From UBA5429 sp942493315 (GTDB lineage: Bacteria; Bacteroidota; Bacteroidia; Bacteroidales; WCHB1-69): a stretch of DNA of 64,000 bases. A program made the position numbers and the translations under genes. The notes under the pieces were generated by a model that did no database searches, had not been told where the DNA came from, and saw only the letters and a list, made by a program, of their open reading frames with translations. Shown here one piece after another: positions 8,212-16,794 of this stretch (position 1 is its first letter; each line of letters opens with the position of its first letter). Location of the stretch: the NCBI GenBank assembly GCA_942493315.1, contig OW818690.1, positions 1,860,001 to 1,924,000 on the forward strand, in the 5' to 3' direction.

Positions 8212-8712
8212 TTAAACAGTTCCGGAGGCGTTTTTGTATTCATCTACGATCCCTTTAACATCATCAGATGCTAAACGTCCAAACACTTTTTCACCTACCA
8301 ATACAACAGGAGCAAGTCCACAAGCTCCTACGCAACGTAATGAAGCAAGTGAGAATAGTCCGTCTGCACCGGTTTCCCCTACGCTTAGTCCTAACTGATG
8401 TTTGAATTCGTCTAAGATTCTTTCTGCACCACGAACATAACATGCTGTTCCCATGCAAATTGAAACAGGATATCTACCTTTTGGTATCATCGTAAAGAAA
8501 GAATAAAATGATACAACTCCATAAACTTTAGCAGTTGATACATTCATCTCTTTGGCAATCACTTCTTGCGCTTCTGCAGGAAGGTAACCCAAGAACTCCT
8601 GAGTTTTGTGTAACACATTGATTAGTTCACCAGGTTCATTGTTGAATGATTTTGCAATCTCTTCAATTTTAGTTCTGGTTTTTTCACTGATTTGTATTTT
8701 TATACTTGACAT
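8212..8712 (-). CDS. NuoE/HndA-type [2Fe-2S] subunit of the hydrogenase
   Basis: A 166-residue thioredoxin-fold ferredoxin subunit that passes electrons between the NAD(P)H-binding subunit and the hydrogenase. Ligand cysteines are seen in CMGTACYVRGAERIL (CxxxxC) and SLRCVGACGLAPV (CxxxC), the exact pattern of NuoE and HndA. The helical N-terminus (FNNEPGELINVLHKTQEFLGYLP) is also typical. It is the last gene of the operon, 31 bases after hydA and just before a strong terminator. Confidence 0.93.
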   Translation of the reverse strand: MSSIKIQISEKTRTKIEEIAKSFNNEPGELINVLHKTQEFLGYLPAEAQEVIAKEMNVSTAKVYGVVSFYSFFTMIPKGRYPVSICMGTACYVRGAERILDEFKHQLGLSVGETGADGLFSLASLRCVGACGLAPVVLVGEKVFGRLASDDVKGIVDEYKNASGTV

Positions 8713-8743
8713 GATTTCTATCTTTTAATAATTAACAAAAGGG

Positions 8744-10519
8744 TTAGTCCACTTTAACTTCAATAACTTTTTGTTTATCAAAGTAGTGTGTGTGTAACAA
8801 CTCATGAGATTTATGTCCACATGGTTCACCTAAGAATTCTTTGTAAAGAGTAATGACTGAAGGATTTTCATGAGATTTACGAATTGGCATGCTTCTATCT
8901 GCTTCATAAATCGCTTCCCAACGAGCTTTGATAATGTCTGCATTTCCATGGTGTAATGGTTGTCCACCACCATCAATACAACCACCTGGACAAGCCATCA
9001 CTTCAATAGCGTGGAATTGTGATTCCCCTCTGCGAATTTGTTCCAAAAGTTTACGTGCATTACTTAAACCATGAGCGATACCGATGTTTAGTTTTAAACC
9101 ATCAACATCAATAGTTGCTGATCTAACACCTTCTAAACCACGAAGTTCAGTGAAGTCGATTTTTGGCAGCGGTTTTTTAGTGATGATTTCATAAGCGGTA
9201 CGGCAAGCGGCTTCAATTACACCACCTGTTGTTCCAAAGATCACACCGGCACCTGTTGATTCTCCAAGAGGTGAATCAAATTCTGCATCTTCCAATAAGT
9301 TGAAATCGATGTTGGCTTGTTTGATTAAATGAGCTAATTCACGAGTGGTGATTGAGTAATCTACTTCAGGATTACCATCCGTTTTGAACTCATCACGATC
9401 ACACTCATATTTCTTTGCTAAACAAGGCATTACAGATACAACTACCATATCTTCGCGTTTTACACCGATTTTGTCAGCAAAATAGGTTTTAGCGATTGCA
9501 CCAAACATTTGTTGTGGAGATTTTGCAGTAGATGGAATCTCTTTCATATCAGGGAACTGATGTTCAAAGAAATTAACCCATGCAGGACAACAAGAGGTTA
9601 GTAATGGTAATTTCACGGTTTTGTCACCGTTTAAATATTTGGTTAAACGACCAATCAACTCGGTACCCTCTTCCATAATGGTTAAGTCAGCACTCCAGTC
9701 GGTATCGAAAACATAGTCAAAACCTAATTGTTTTAAAGCGGCAGTAATTTTACCGGTTACGATAGAACCCGGTTTCATACCAAACTCTTCACCAAGAGCA
9801 ACACGAACAGCAGGAGCCACTTGAACAACCACTGTTTTTTTCTCGTTAGCAATCGCTCTGATCACTTTAGGAGTGCTATCCATTTCTACAAGAGCTCCAA
9901 CTGGACAAACTGCCACACATTGGCCGCAGAAAGTACAAGGAGAGTGAATCATCTTTTGATTAAAAGCTGTAGAAACAACAGCAGGGAACCCTCTTTCAAT
10001 AGCCGATAATGCGCCAACAGTTTGAAAATCGTTACAAACGGTTTCACAACGACGACACATGATACATTTGTTATTGTCTCTAATGATAGATGTTGATGTT
10101 TCAATTTGATATTGAGACATCTCTCCTTTGAAAGGAATATCTCTTACGCCAAAACGAATTGACAAATCCTGAAGTTCGCAACTTCCACTTTTTGCACATA
10201 CTAAGCAATCAAATGGGTGGTCACTCAAAATAAGTTCAAGAACAGTTCTTCTTGAATTATAAACTCTTACTGAGTTAGTTTTTACCACCATACCTTCGTA
10301 AACTTCAGTTACACAAGCAGGTGCTAAATTTTTTCTACCTTGAACATCAACAACACAAATACGACATCCACCTGGTTTATTGTGAATATTCATACCTTCC
10401 AGTTCAAAATGGCAAAGTGTTGGGATATGTATGCCTATCGAAGTTGCAGCCTTAAGGATTGTTGTACCTTTGGGTACACTAACTTCTCTATTATCTATGA
10501 TTAATTTTACTTGATCCAT
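8744..10519 (-). CDS. hydA: [FeFe] hydrogenase catalytic subunit (HndD/HydA type)
   Basis: Catalyses reversible H2 formation at an H-cluster. Domains in the 591-residue protein: [2Fe-2S] plant-ferredoxin-like (Cys36, Cys52, Cys55, Cys69), His-Cys [4Fe-4S] (HPFDCLVCAKSGSC, 101-114), two [4Fe-4S] (CIMCRRCETVC, CTFCGQCVAVCP), then the H-cluster domain with TSCCPAW (308-314), MPCLAKKYE (364-372) and EVMACPGGCIDGGG (506-519). The proton-relay Cys310 and cluster ligands Cys311, Cys366, Cys510 and Cys514 are all kept, so it should be active. The C-terminal small-subunit-like tail is present. Its place beside NuoF- and NuoE-like subunits suggests NAD(P)H- and possibly ferredoxin-linked (bifurcating) activity; the direction is inference. 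Confidence 0.95.
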   Translation of the reverse strand: MDQVKLIIDNREVSVPKGTTILKAATSIGIHIPTLCHFELEGMNIHNKPGGCRICVVDVQGRKNLAPACVTEVYEGMVVKTNSVRVYNSRRTVLELILSDHPFDCLVCAKSGSCELQDLSIRFGVRDIPFKGEMSQYQIETSTSIIRDNNKCIMCRRCETVCNDFQTVGALSAIERGFPAVVSTAFNQKMIHSPCTFCGQCVAVCPVGALVEMDSTPKVIRAIANEKKTVVVQVAPAVRVALGEEFGMKPGSIVTGKITAALKQLGFDYVFDTDWSADLTIMEEGTELIGRLTKYLNGDKTVKLPLLTSCCPAWVNFFEHQFPDMKEIPSTAKSPQQMFGAIAKTYFADKIGVKREDMVVVSVMPCLAKKYECDRDEFKTDGNPEVDYSITTRELAHLIKQANIDFNLLEDAEFDSPLGESTGAGVIFGTTGGVIEAACRTAYEIITKKPLPKIDFTELRGLEGVRSATIDVDGLKLNIGIAHGLSNARKLLEQIRRGESQFHAIEVMACPGGCIDGGGQPLHHGNADIIKARWEAIYEADRSMPIRKSHENPSVITLYKEFLGEPCGHKSHELLHTHYFDKQKVIEVKVD

Positions 10520-10533
10520 TATATCTTACCTTT

Positions 10534-12327
10534 CTATTTAATAAAAATTGCGTTAAATTTACATTTTTCGTAGCAAGCACCGCATTTAATACATGTTTCT
10601 TGGTTGATTTCGTGAGCCATTTTTTTCTCACCTTTGATTGCGCCAACCGGACAAACACGTGAACAAGCAGTACATCCAATACAAGCATCCGGTTCGATGA
10701 TATATTGTTTTAATGCTTTACATTGACCTGCAGGACATTTTTTATCGGTTACGTGAGCAATATACTCATCCCAGAAATTATCTAAGGTTGATAATACAGG
10801 GTTTGGAGAAGTTTGTCCTAAACCACAAAGTGCAGTGTCTTTAATAACTTTACTTAAGTTAGATAAATTTTCAAGATCTTCTAAAGTTCCTTTACCTTCG
10901 GTAATTTTAGCAAGGATTTCATATAATCTTTTATTTCCGATTCTGCAAGGGGAACATTTACCGCAAGATTCTTCAACAGTAAAGTCTAAATAGAATTTAG
11001 CTACGGAAACCATACAGTCATCTTCATCCATTACGATCATACCACCGGAACCCATCATAGAGCCAGCAGCAATTAGGTTATCATAATCGATTGGTGTATC
11101 TAGGAATTTTTCAGTTAAGCATCCACCAGAAGGACCACCGGTTTGAACCGCTTTGAATTTCTTACCATCTTTGATACCACCACCAATTTCGTATATAACT
11201 TCACGAAGGGTGATACCCATTGGTACTTCAATTAAACCTACGTTATTGATTTTTCCTGCTAATGCAAAAACTTTAGTTCCTTTAGATTTTTCAGTTCCAA
11301 TAGAAGAGAACCATTCCCATCCTTTAAGAATGATTACAGGAATATTAGCGAAAGTTTCAACGTTGTTCACATTGGTTGGTTTTTTCAAATACCCTTCTTG
11401 AGCAGGGAATGGAGGTTTGAAAGTAGGTTCCCCACGTTCACCTTCCATAGAGTGAATTAATGCAGTCTCTTCACCGCAAACAAATGCACCTGCACCATAT
11501 CTCATTTCGATATGGAAGCTAAAATCTGTTCCGAAGATATTATTTCCAAGAACACCGGTTTCCATAGCTTGAGCGATTGCAATTTTTAAACGTTCGATAG
11601 CAAGTGGATACTCAGCACGGATATAGATTAACCCTTTGGTTGCACCAATACAAAAACCGTTGATAGCCATAGCTTCAAGAACTGTATGTGGGTCACCTTC
11701 CAAAATGGAACGATCCATAAATGCACCCGGGTCACCTTCGTCAGCATTACAAACTACATATTTTTGATCAGCAGCATTTTTTGAAGCTAATTCCCATTTT
11801 AATCCGGTAAGGAAACCACCACCACCACGACCGCGAAGGCCTGATTTCTTAATCGCTTCAATAGTTGCTTGTGGATTATTTTGTTCTAAAACAGTTGCTA
11901 ATGCTGCGTAACCATCTCTTGCAAAATACTCTTCAATATTTTCAGGATTGATAAATCCGCAGTTACGTAAAGCAATACGTAATTGTTTTTTATAAAATCC
12001 CATGTGTTTAGAATCAGACACATGTTCTTTAGTTTCAGGATTTTGATATAATAATCTTTCTACTTTTCTACCTTTGATGATATGCTCTTCGATAATTTCG
12101 CGGCAATCTTCAGGTTTAACTTGTGTGTAGAATGTGTTATCAGGTAACATTTTAACAATAGGGCCTTTTTCACAGAATCCAAAACAGCCTGTTACAACCA
12201 CTTGAACTTCATCTGCTAACCCTTTTTCAACTACTAATTGTGCTAAATTGTTTTTAATCTGGTCACTTTGCGATGCATGACAACCTGTTCCACCGCAAAT
12301 TAATATGTGATACTTGAAATTTGACAT
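10534..12327 (-). CDS. NuoF/HndC-type NAD(P)H-binding subunit of the hydrogenase
   Basis: A 597-residue flavin and iron-sulfur subunit. Order: thioredoxin-like [2Fe-2S] domain (Cys11, Cys16, Cys48, Cys52), the FMN/NAD(P)-binding region with GLRGRGGGGFLTG (about 163-175) and ADEGDPGAFMDRS, an SLBB segment, the [4Fe-4S] motif ESCGKCSPCRIG, and a C-terminal two-cluster ferredoxin domain (CIGCTACSRVCPVGAIKG, CIKCGACYEKCKFNAI). This architecture is that of HndC or HydB of bifurcating hydrogenases. A canonical AGGAGG lies upstream of the ATG. It follows the HndB-like gene by 20 bases. Confidence 0.95.
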   Translation of the reverse strand: MSNFKYHILICGGTGCHASQSDQIKNNLAQLVVEKGLADEVQVVVTGCFGFCEKGPIVKMLPDNTFYTQVKPEDCREIIEEHIIKGRKVERLLYQNPETKEHVSDSKHMGFYKKQLRIALRNCGFINPENIEEYFARDGYAALATVLEQNNPQATIEAIKKSGLRGRGGGGFLTGLKWELASKNAADQKYVVCNADEGDPGAFMDRSILEGDPHTVLEAMAINGFCIGATKGLIYIRAEYPLAIERLKIAIAQAMETGVLGNNIFGTDFSFHIEMRYGAGAFVCGEETALIHSMEGERGEPTFKPPFPAQEGYLKKPTNVNNVETFANIPVIILKGWEWFSSIGTEKSKGTKVFALAGKINNVGLIEVPMGITLREVIYEIGGGIKDGKKFKAVQTGGPSGGCLTEKFLDTPIDYDNLIAAGSMMGSGGMIVMDEDDCMVSVAKFYLDFTVEESCGKCSPCRIGNKRLYEILAKITEGKGTLEDLENLSNLSKVIKDTALCGLGQTSPNPVLSTLDNFWDEYIAHVTDKKCPAGQCKALKQYIIEPDACIGCTACSRVCPVGAIKGEKKMAHEINQETCIKCGACYEKCKFNAIFIK

Positions 12328-12334
12328 GAGAAAA

Positions 12335-12340
12335 CCTCCT
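12335..12340 (-). promoter_or_regulatory. strong Shine-Dalgarno AGGAGG before the HndC-like gene
   Basis: On the reverse strand AGGAGG sits seven bases before the ATG at 12327. Most Bacteroidota genes, including most here, lack such a site, so it stands out and fixes this start. Confidence 0.7.
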
Positions 12341-12347
12341 ATTTATG

Positions 12348-12743
12348 TTATTGATTTACTTTTTCATAATTCACAGGAATAACGCCATCAAGCATCTCAT
12401 TGCCAGCTAAATATTTAGCTACTAATTCCTCTGCTTTTATTGGTGTTATATATCCAAATACAACTGGTTCTGAACCCGGTTTGGTTACTTCAACAGTTGG
12501 CTCTGCATAACAGTATCCCATACATCCTGTTTGTGTTACCACTGCCTGAATACCTCTCTTGTTGCATTCGTTTATAATAACTTCCATAACTTGTTTTGCA
12601 CCCGATGCAATACCGCACGTAGCCATCGCCACTCTAACTTGTATTAAGTTCTCGGTATTTTCGCCTTGCTCGCGAAGTGTAAGAGCAGATTGAAGTTCTT
12701 CTCTCTTTTTCTTCAAATCGGCTAAAGATTTAATCTTATCCAT
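12348..12743 (-). CDS. HndB-type [2Fe-2S] ferredoxin-domain subunit
   Basis: A 131-residue protein with a helical N-terminus (IKSLADLKKKREELQSAL) and a thioredoxin-like [2Fe-2S] domain. The ligands fit MATCGIASGAKQVMEVI and TGCMGYCYAEPTV (C...CxxxC), with one or two positions of the first pair changed from the CxxxxC of NuoE (CGIAS). It is first in the hydrogenase operon, as a small HndB subunit associated with HndC and HndD. Its exact role in electron transfer is not settled by sequence. Confidence 0.88.
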   Translation of the reverse strand: MDKIKSLADLKKKREELQSALTLREQGENTENLIQVRVAMATCGIASGAKQVMEVIINECNKRGIQAVVTQTGCMGYCYAEPTVEVTKPGSEPVVFGYITPIKAEELVAKYLAGNEMLDGVIPVNYEKVNQ

Positions 12744-13152
12744 ATTAAATATAATTAATTGATTATTAGTACTTTGTATCTATTGATATAAATATATTAA
12801 GGTCTTTTAAATTGGTTCGCGAATGTACAAAAAAAGGTTGTTCATTTTGATAACTTTAACAATTATTTATAAATAAAATATTTAATATACTGTATTCTCT
12901 CTTAATCCCTTTTATTAAGTTGCCAAAATACAGTAAGATACACTGTTTTTTAAAATAATTAACAGTGTTAAAAATTTGTGGTTCAAAATTTTTTTTTCAG
13001 TTATAAAAAGGGATCAAAGTTTCCATACTCCTGTCTCTAGTCTCTAGTCACTAATCATTTCTCTTAACAGTTCTTGTATTATTTAACAATGTTAATTTTT
13101 AAATATGGGAACAATACCCATCCAACATGAATTTTGTTTAAAAAATTATTAC
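12744..13152. other. intergenic region between hydrogenase operon and DUF2007 gene, with an inverted repeat
   Basis: This AT-rich gap must hold the hydrogenase promoter, but no TAnnTTTG box on the reverse strand is convincing. A perfect 8-bp inverted repeat, acactgtt at 12940-12947 and aacagtgt at 12961-12968, is the best operator-like or terminator-like structure. A short run of tctctagtctctagtcac at about 13033-13050 belongs to the short-word repeats. Confidence 0.4.
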
Positions 13153-13160
13153 TACTTTTG
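13153..13160 (+). promoter_or_regulatory. minus-7 box for the DUF2007 gene
   Basis: TACTTTTG fits TAnnTTTG, 17 bases before the ATG at 13178, with TTTG at 13133-13136 as a possible minus-33 element (spacing 16). Confidence 0.5.
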
Positions 13161-13177
13161 TTCTAGAAAATAGGATT

Positions 13178-13564
13178 ATGGAAATTATCAGACTTACAAC
13201 TTTCAGTGATGCAATAGAAGCTCATCTTTTTCAACATTTATTAGAAAATGAAGGAATTGAGAGCTTTATTACAAATGAAAATTTTAATAACCTCTTGCCC
13301 GGTCATACCAAGTTAATGAACTCCGGAGTTCAGGTGATGATCCATGAAAAAGATAAAGAAAGAGCAACCGAAATATTAGTTCAATTTTTAAATAAAAATG
13401 AGATTCACTGTCCGAATTGTGAATCTCATAATATTGTACCGAAAATCAGTAAAATAACTATACCTAAATTCATTACAATTGTTTTATCTGTATTTTTTGG
13501 CACCCCGTTTAACAATATTAGAAATAGTTACCACTGCAATGACTGTGGTCAAGATTTTAACTAG
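13178..13564 (+). CDS. DUF2007 domain protein with C-terminal zinc-ribbon-like motif
   Basis: A 128-residue protein. The N-terminal half (IIRLTTFSDAIEAHLFQHLLENEGIES ... VMIHEKDKERATEILVQFL) is the DUF2007 or putative signal-transducing-protein fold of about 70 residues. The C-terminal part has two CxxC motifs, HCPNCESHN and YHCNDCGQDFN, flanking a hydrophobic stretch (KFITIVLSVFFGTPF), so it may bind zinc and touch the membrane. Role unknown. It is divergent from the hydrogenase operon. Confidence 0.8.
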   Translation: MEIIRLTTFSDAIEAHLFQHLLENEGIESFITNENFNNLLPGHTKLMNSGVQVMIHEKDKERATEILVQFLNKNEIHCPNCESHNIVPKISKITIPKFITIVLSVFFGTPFNNIRNSYHCNDCGQDFN

Positions 13565-13577
13565 AACCGTCGCCTTA

Positions 13578-13848
13578 CTGCCGTCGGGCTCCGGCCCATA
13601 CTCCGCGTTTTTTTGTAAAGGGTCTGTTTGGCCGGGCAGTAGCTCCCAAGGTCGCTCTGCCCGATTCACTATTCATTATTCACTAAAAAACCGCGTCAGC
13701 GGTTTTTCGCATTAGGGATGTGGAGGGCGCGAAGCGGTACGAGCTGGAACGAGCGCCGCGACTCATTTGATATTGGGAAATGATTTGTTTAAGCGAAGTG
13801 CAGCGAAGTACGGGAGCGAAGCGGACCCCGGAACAAGCCCGACGGCAG
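13578..13848. repeat. GC-rich inverted-repeat unit (MITE-like)
   Basis: A 13-bp perfect inverted repeat (ctgccgtcgggct at 13578-13590, agcccgacggcag at 13836-13848) bounds about 270 bases that are far richer in GC than the surroundings, with words such as gcgaagcgga and cgggagcgaagcgg. Open frames on both strands here are by-products of the base composition. It follows a gene end and contains an internal terminator-like hairpin. Sequence from 13849 to 14031 holds only short-word repeats. Confidence 0.55.
13685..13708. terminator. hairpin terminator, possibly bidirectional
   Basis: Stem aaaaaccgc / gcggttttt with the loop gtca. A-rich on one side and T-rich on the other, so it can serve either strand; it lies between the convergent DUF2007 and HATPase genes. 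Confidence 0.7.
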
Positions 13849-14031
13849 CAGGGTGGGTTAGTGTGTCGGATGGTGCCGGAATGCCCAAATTAATAAGCTA
13901 ATGTGATTATGTGATAATAAGCTAATGTGGTATAATTGGGTTTTAGGTTTTGGGTTTAAGTTTTTAGTTTTCTTTTTATTAAATTTTCATTATTTATTTT
14001 TCATTTTTCATTATTCACTATTCACTATTAA

Positions 14032-14562
14032 CTATTCACTATTTTCCCGAAACATCTCAATCAGATACTGAATGATCTCCGGTTCCTGAATAGAAACCCC
14101 ATCCAGTGCCTCATTGATCTCCTCCGTGTCAAAAGTGTAATCAATACCCGAATTTTTATAATGTACTATGAATCTGATCTTTGGATAAGCAGATGCCGTT
14201 AAAACCACTGTTCCTGCTAAATCACCCATCGGTGGCCTGTCTATATGGGATAACCCGAATTGAACCGTTACAATCGTCCCAACCCCTAAGGTTGAACTGA
14301 TCTCTAAAGACCCACCGGTTAATTCTGCATTTTGTTTTAATAAGGATAATCCTAATCCCACTTTGCGTGTTGTTCGGGTGGTGAAAAATGGATTGAGTAC
14401 CTGACTTAATACCTCTTCGGACATCCCTGACCCATTATCTTTGAAAATAATTGTAAGTGTATCTAAATCAATGTTTTCAACTATATCTAATTCGATTTTT
14501 GTGGCTCCTGCACGAGTGGAATTTTGTAAAATATCCATGATGTGCATCGATAAATCTTTCAT
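14032..14562 (-). CDS. stand-alone histidine-kinase-like ATPase
   Basis: A 176-residue protein that starts directly with the N-box (HIMDILQNSTRAGA), then G1 (DNGSGM), F-box (FFTTR) and G2 (GLGLSL), so it has a full HATPase_c domain but no HisKA dimerisation helix and no sensor domain. The C-terminal 60 residues (IRFIVHYKNSGIDYTFDTEEINEAL) are a small extra domain. It begins at the base after the stop of the hydrogenase-like gene and likely works with it as a phosphotransfer or switch component. Partner substrates are unknown. Confidence 0.85.
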   Translation of the reverse strand: MKDLSMHIMDILQNSTRAGATKIELDIVENIDLDTLTIIFKDNGSGMSEEVLSQVLNPFFTTRTTRKVGLGLSLLKQNAELTGGSLEISSTLGVGTIVTVQFGLSHIDRPPMGDLAGTVVLTASAYPKIRFIVHYKNSGIDYTFDTEEINEALDGVSIQEPEIIQYLIEMFRENSE

Positions 14563-15933
14563 CTATTCCAAGTTTAGATTTTTCAAAGTGTTTTTGTCTA
14601 TTTTTTTATCCCCCCACACTTTTTTGGTCACTTTGATCGCTTCAGTAGTGGTCAATTTATCGCTTTGTTCTAAGGTTCGCTGAATAAACACACATTGATT
14701 CAGATCTGCATTTTGATTTACGATCGCATTTGCCAACTCCTTGCAGGTTTGATACCCACATATTCTACAATCAACCTGGGGTAAATGAGTATTAATTTCA
14801 AAAGATTTCTTCATTTTTCGCATGGCAACGGATATTTCATCGTCCAGTTTGTCCATAGAACGGGGTAAAACAGGCCCAACAGTCATGTTTTCTTTCAAAT
14901 AATCCACATAGTCACTCATAAGATCAGTTTGAGCTGCAGGTTTATTTTTAGAAACCCTTTTTCTTTGTCTTTCAGCAATCAAAAATCGGTTTCCGGCACA
15001 TAAAATACCTCCGGCACAACTTTCATCACATGCACGTAATTCGAGAAAATCAATATTGTCAATATCCTCATTTTCTAATTTCTCTAGGAAATCAGATACA
15101 TTATGTACTTCATCGATTGCTAAATTGCGTCCTCTGTCCAATAATCTAACTTCACCCGTGGTCAAAGCAAACAAAATACTTTCATTGGATAAAGTATGAA
15201 AATCATCTTCATCTTCCACTAACTTGTATTCCCCCTGCTTGATGGTCCGCAACACTTTATTATACATATAATTCATATTAATTACACCATCAATGACAGA
15301 TTTATCTTCACCAACAGGACTTTTAATAGCGGCAATTTTAGCGGCACAAGGAGTTACATAAAAAATCCCGATATCTTCAGATGCCACTCCATCATTCATC
15401 AAACTTTTTTTGATAAACAATGCAGTAAGATCTAATGGAGGTTTAATTCTTGAAATATTGGATACCAATGAGGGGTATTTAACTTGAATTAAACGCACAA
15501 TAGCCGGACAAAATGAAGAGATGATTGGTTTATCGGAATCTTCATTATCATTAAGTTCGTTATATCTTTCTTTTAGCAAATTAACGGAACGCTCCACTTC
15601 ATACACTTTTTTAAATCCTAAATGATAAAAAGCAGACAAAATGGCTTTGTTGCTGATCCTTTCCTGAAATTGGGCACTAAAAAAGGAGGGTACTAACAAA
15701 ACAGGATACTTATAATTGTATATTGTCTTAAAGTCATCCTGATCGATATAGATGGCATTTACCGGACAAGAGAGATAACATCTTCCACAGTCGATACACC
15801 GATTGGAATCCAAGATTGGTTTTCCGTTTTGAACATGTATGGCGGCAGTAGGACAAACACCGGTGCAATGGGAACATCCGATACACAATTCATATTTAAA
15901 CTTGAGCGCATGGTGAAACTCTTCCATAACCAT
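14563..15933 (-). CDS. putative sensory [FeFe] hydrogenase (HydS-like)
   Basis: A 456-residue protein. N-terminal two-cluster ferredoxin domain (CIGCSHCTGVCPTA, CIDCGRCYLSCPVNA), an H-cluster domain, and a C-terminal Fe-S motif CRICGYQTC(16)C as in RnfB/Fes-type domains. H-cluster ligands are retained as Cys142 (SSFCPAIV), Cys196 (TPCAAK), Cys302 and Cys306 (LRACDESCAGG), but the proton-relay Cys before the first ligand is Phe141, and the Met residues of the catalytic form (MPC, VMAC) are Thr194 and Arg301. Those changes point to a low-activity, H2- or redox-sensing enzyme of the group C/D type rather than a turnover enzyme. Flanked by two HATPase proteins and a DRTGG protein. Start could also be the Met at codon 3. 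Confidence 0.85.
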   Translation of the reverse strand: MVMEEFHHALKFKYELCIGCSHCTGVCPTAAIHVQNGKPILDSNRCIDCGRCYLSCPVNAIYIDQDDFKTIYNYKYPVLLVPSFFSAQFQERISNKAILSAFYHLGFKKVYEVERSVNLLKERYNELNDNEDSDKPIISSFCPAIVRLIQVKYPSLVSNISRIKPPLDLTALFIKKSLMNDGVASEDIGIFYVTPCAAKIAAIKSPVGEDKSVIDGVINMNYMYNKVLRTIKQGEYKLVEDEDDFHTLSNESILFALTTGEVRLLDRGRNLAIDEVHNVSDFLEKLENEDIDNIDFLELRACDESCAGGILCAGNRFLIAERQRKRVSKNKPAAQTDLMSDYVDYLKENMTVGPVLPRSMDKLDDEISVAMRKMKKSFEINTHLPQVDCRICGYQTCKELANAIVNQNADLNQCVFIQRTLEQSDKLTTTEAIKVTKKVWGDKKIDKNTLKNLNLE

Positions 15934-15938
15934 TTGTT

Positions 15939-16358
15939 TTATTGAGCATTAAAATAATTGGTGATCTCTACAAGTGTCCCTTTGTTCACTTCAGAGACAA
16001 CATTTAAGATGTCAGCATTGGCTTTCATGTTGGGCAAACCCATTCCGGCACCAAATCCCATCTCCCTTACTTTAGGGGATGCTGTAGAGTAACCTTTTTG
16101 CATCGCCTGTGAAATATCAGGAATACCGGGACCCTCATCTTCTAATTTGATATAAATTTTATCCTCTTCAATATCAACATCAATTTGGCCTTTAAAAGCA
16201 TGGGCCACTATGTTAACTTCCGCTTCATAGAGTGCCACAACGGTTCTTTTGATAATTCCGTTATCGACACCTAGCTGTTTCATCATTTTTTTAACATGAC
16301 TGGATGCCGTTCCGGCATTGGTGAAATCACCTCCTTCAACTGAAAATGTAAAGTTCAT
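15939..16358 (-). CDS. RsbW/RsbT-like ATP-binding regulator
   Basis: A 139-residue HATPase of the anti-sigma/serine-kinase type: N-box ALYEAEVNIVAHAF, G1 LEDEGPGIPD, then AGMGLPNMKANAD as the G2 region. Such proteins phosphorylate or bind partner proteins in switch cascades. It lies 5 bases upstream of the sensory hydrogenase gene in the same operon, so it is the best candidate for passing the hydrogenase signal on. No sigma factor or STAS-domain partner is seen nearby. Confidence 0.85.
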   Translation of the reverse strand: MNFTFSVEGGDFTNAGTASSHVKKMMKQLGVDNGIIKRTVVALYEAEVNIVAHAFKGQIDVDIEEDKIYIKLEDEGPGIPDISQAMQKGYSTASPKVREMGFGAGMGLPNMKANADILNVVSEVNKGTLVEITNYFNAQ

Positions 16359-16368
16359 AATGAGTAGT

Positions 16369-16716
16369 TTAGTAAACAGGAGATAATCCCAAATTAAACA
16401 ATATACCTGAAGTTCTGTACATAGATAAAGGTGTTTCTATCAACACCATTTCATTATCTTGAGCTAATTCCAACATCTCTTCAGAAACTTTTTTACCACG
16501 TACAAATAAAATCAATTTAATCTCAGACATTTCACAAGTTCTAATAGTTTGTAAGTTAGCAAGTCCTGTGATTAACATGATCCTTTTTGATGTGTTTATC
16601 GTGAGCACATCACTCATTAAATCGGAAGCAAAGGCACATTCAACGGGGTCAATTTTATGCTTCTCACCTTCTACAATCACCCCTGAGATATGGGTTGCAA
16701 TCTCTTGTATCGTCAT
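16369..16716 (-). CDS. DRTGG-domain protein
   Basis: A 115-residue protein from the ATG at 16716 (MTIQEIATHISG); the longer frame starting at 16776 would run into the divergent promoter region. The fold seen (ISGVIVEGEKHKIDPVECAFASDLMSDVLTI ... ILFVRGKKVSEEMLELAQDNEMVLIETPLSMY) fits the DRTGG family, found in regulatory proteins and next to hydrogenase genes in some anaerobes. First gene of the regulatory operon. Ligand unknown. Confidence 0.8.
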   Translation of the reverse strand: MTIQEIATHISGVIVEGEKHKIDPVECAFASDLMSDVLTINTSKRIMLITGLANLQTIRTCEMSEIKLILFVRGKKVSEEMLELAQDNEMVLIETPLSMYRTSGILFNLGLSPVY

Positions 16717-16728
16717 ATTTCTAAAATT

Positions 16729-16762
16729 TTTGGCAAAAATACTAAAAGAAAGCGTATTTTTG
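16729..16762 (+). promoter_or_regulatory. promoter for the PHP-domain gene
   Basis: TTTG at 16729-16732 and TATTTTTG at 16755-16762, spaced by 22 bases, match the Bacteroidota minus-33/minus-7 pair. The start codon follows at 16795. It lies in the 78-base gap between two divergent genes. Confidence 0.65.
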
Positions 16763-16794
16763 CAGATCCAAATCATAATAATTTAGAATTAACA

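Noticed and set aside
8031..8243. 70-residue frame with LNAALLKVER repeats, overlapping the HndA-like gene end
   Set aside because: It is the translation of a short-word repeat and covers the terminator of the hydrogenase operon.
9821..10009. Small forward-strand frames within the hydrogenase, korAB and tape-measure genes
   Set aside because: They are antisense shadows of long, well-supported genes with catalytic motifs on the reverse strand.
13479..13715. Frames on both strands around the end of the DUF2007 gene
   Set aside because: They lie in the GC-rich inverted-repeat unit or in the shadow of the real gene, with no domain or promoter support.
16717..16776. N-terminal extension of the DRTGG protein
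   Set aside because: The extension overlaps the divergent promoter region and is not part of the domain; the ATG at 16716 gives a standard N-terminus.
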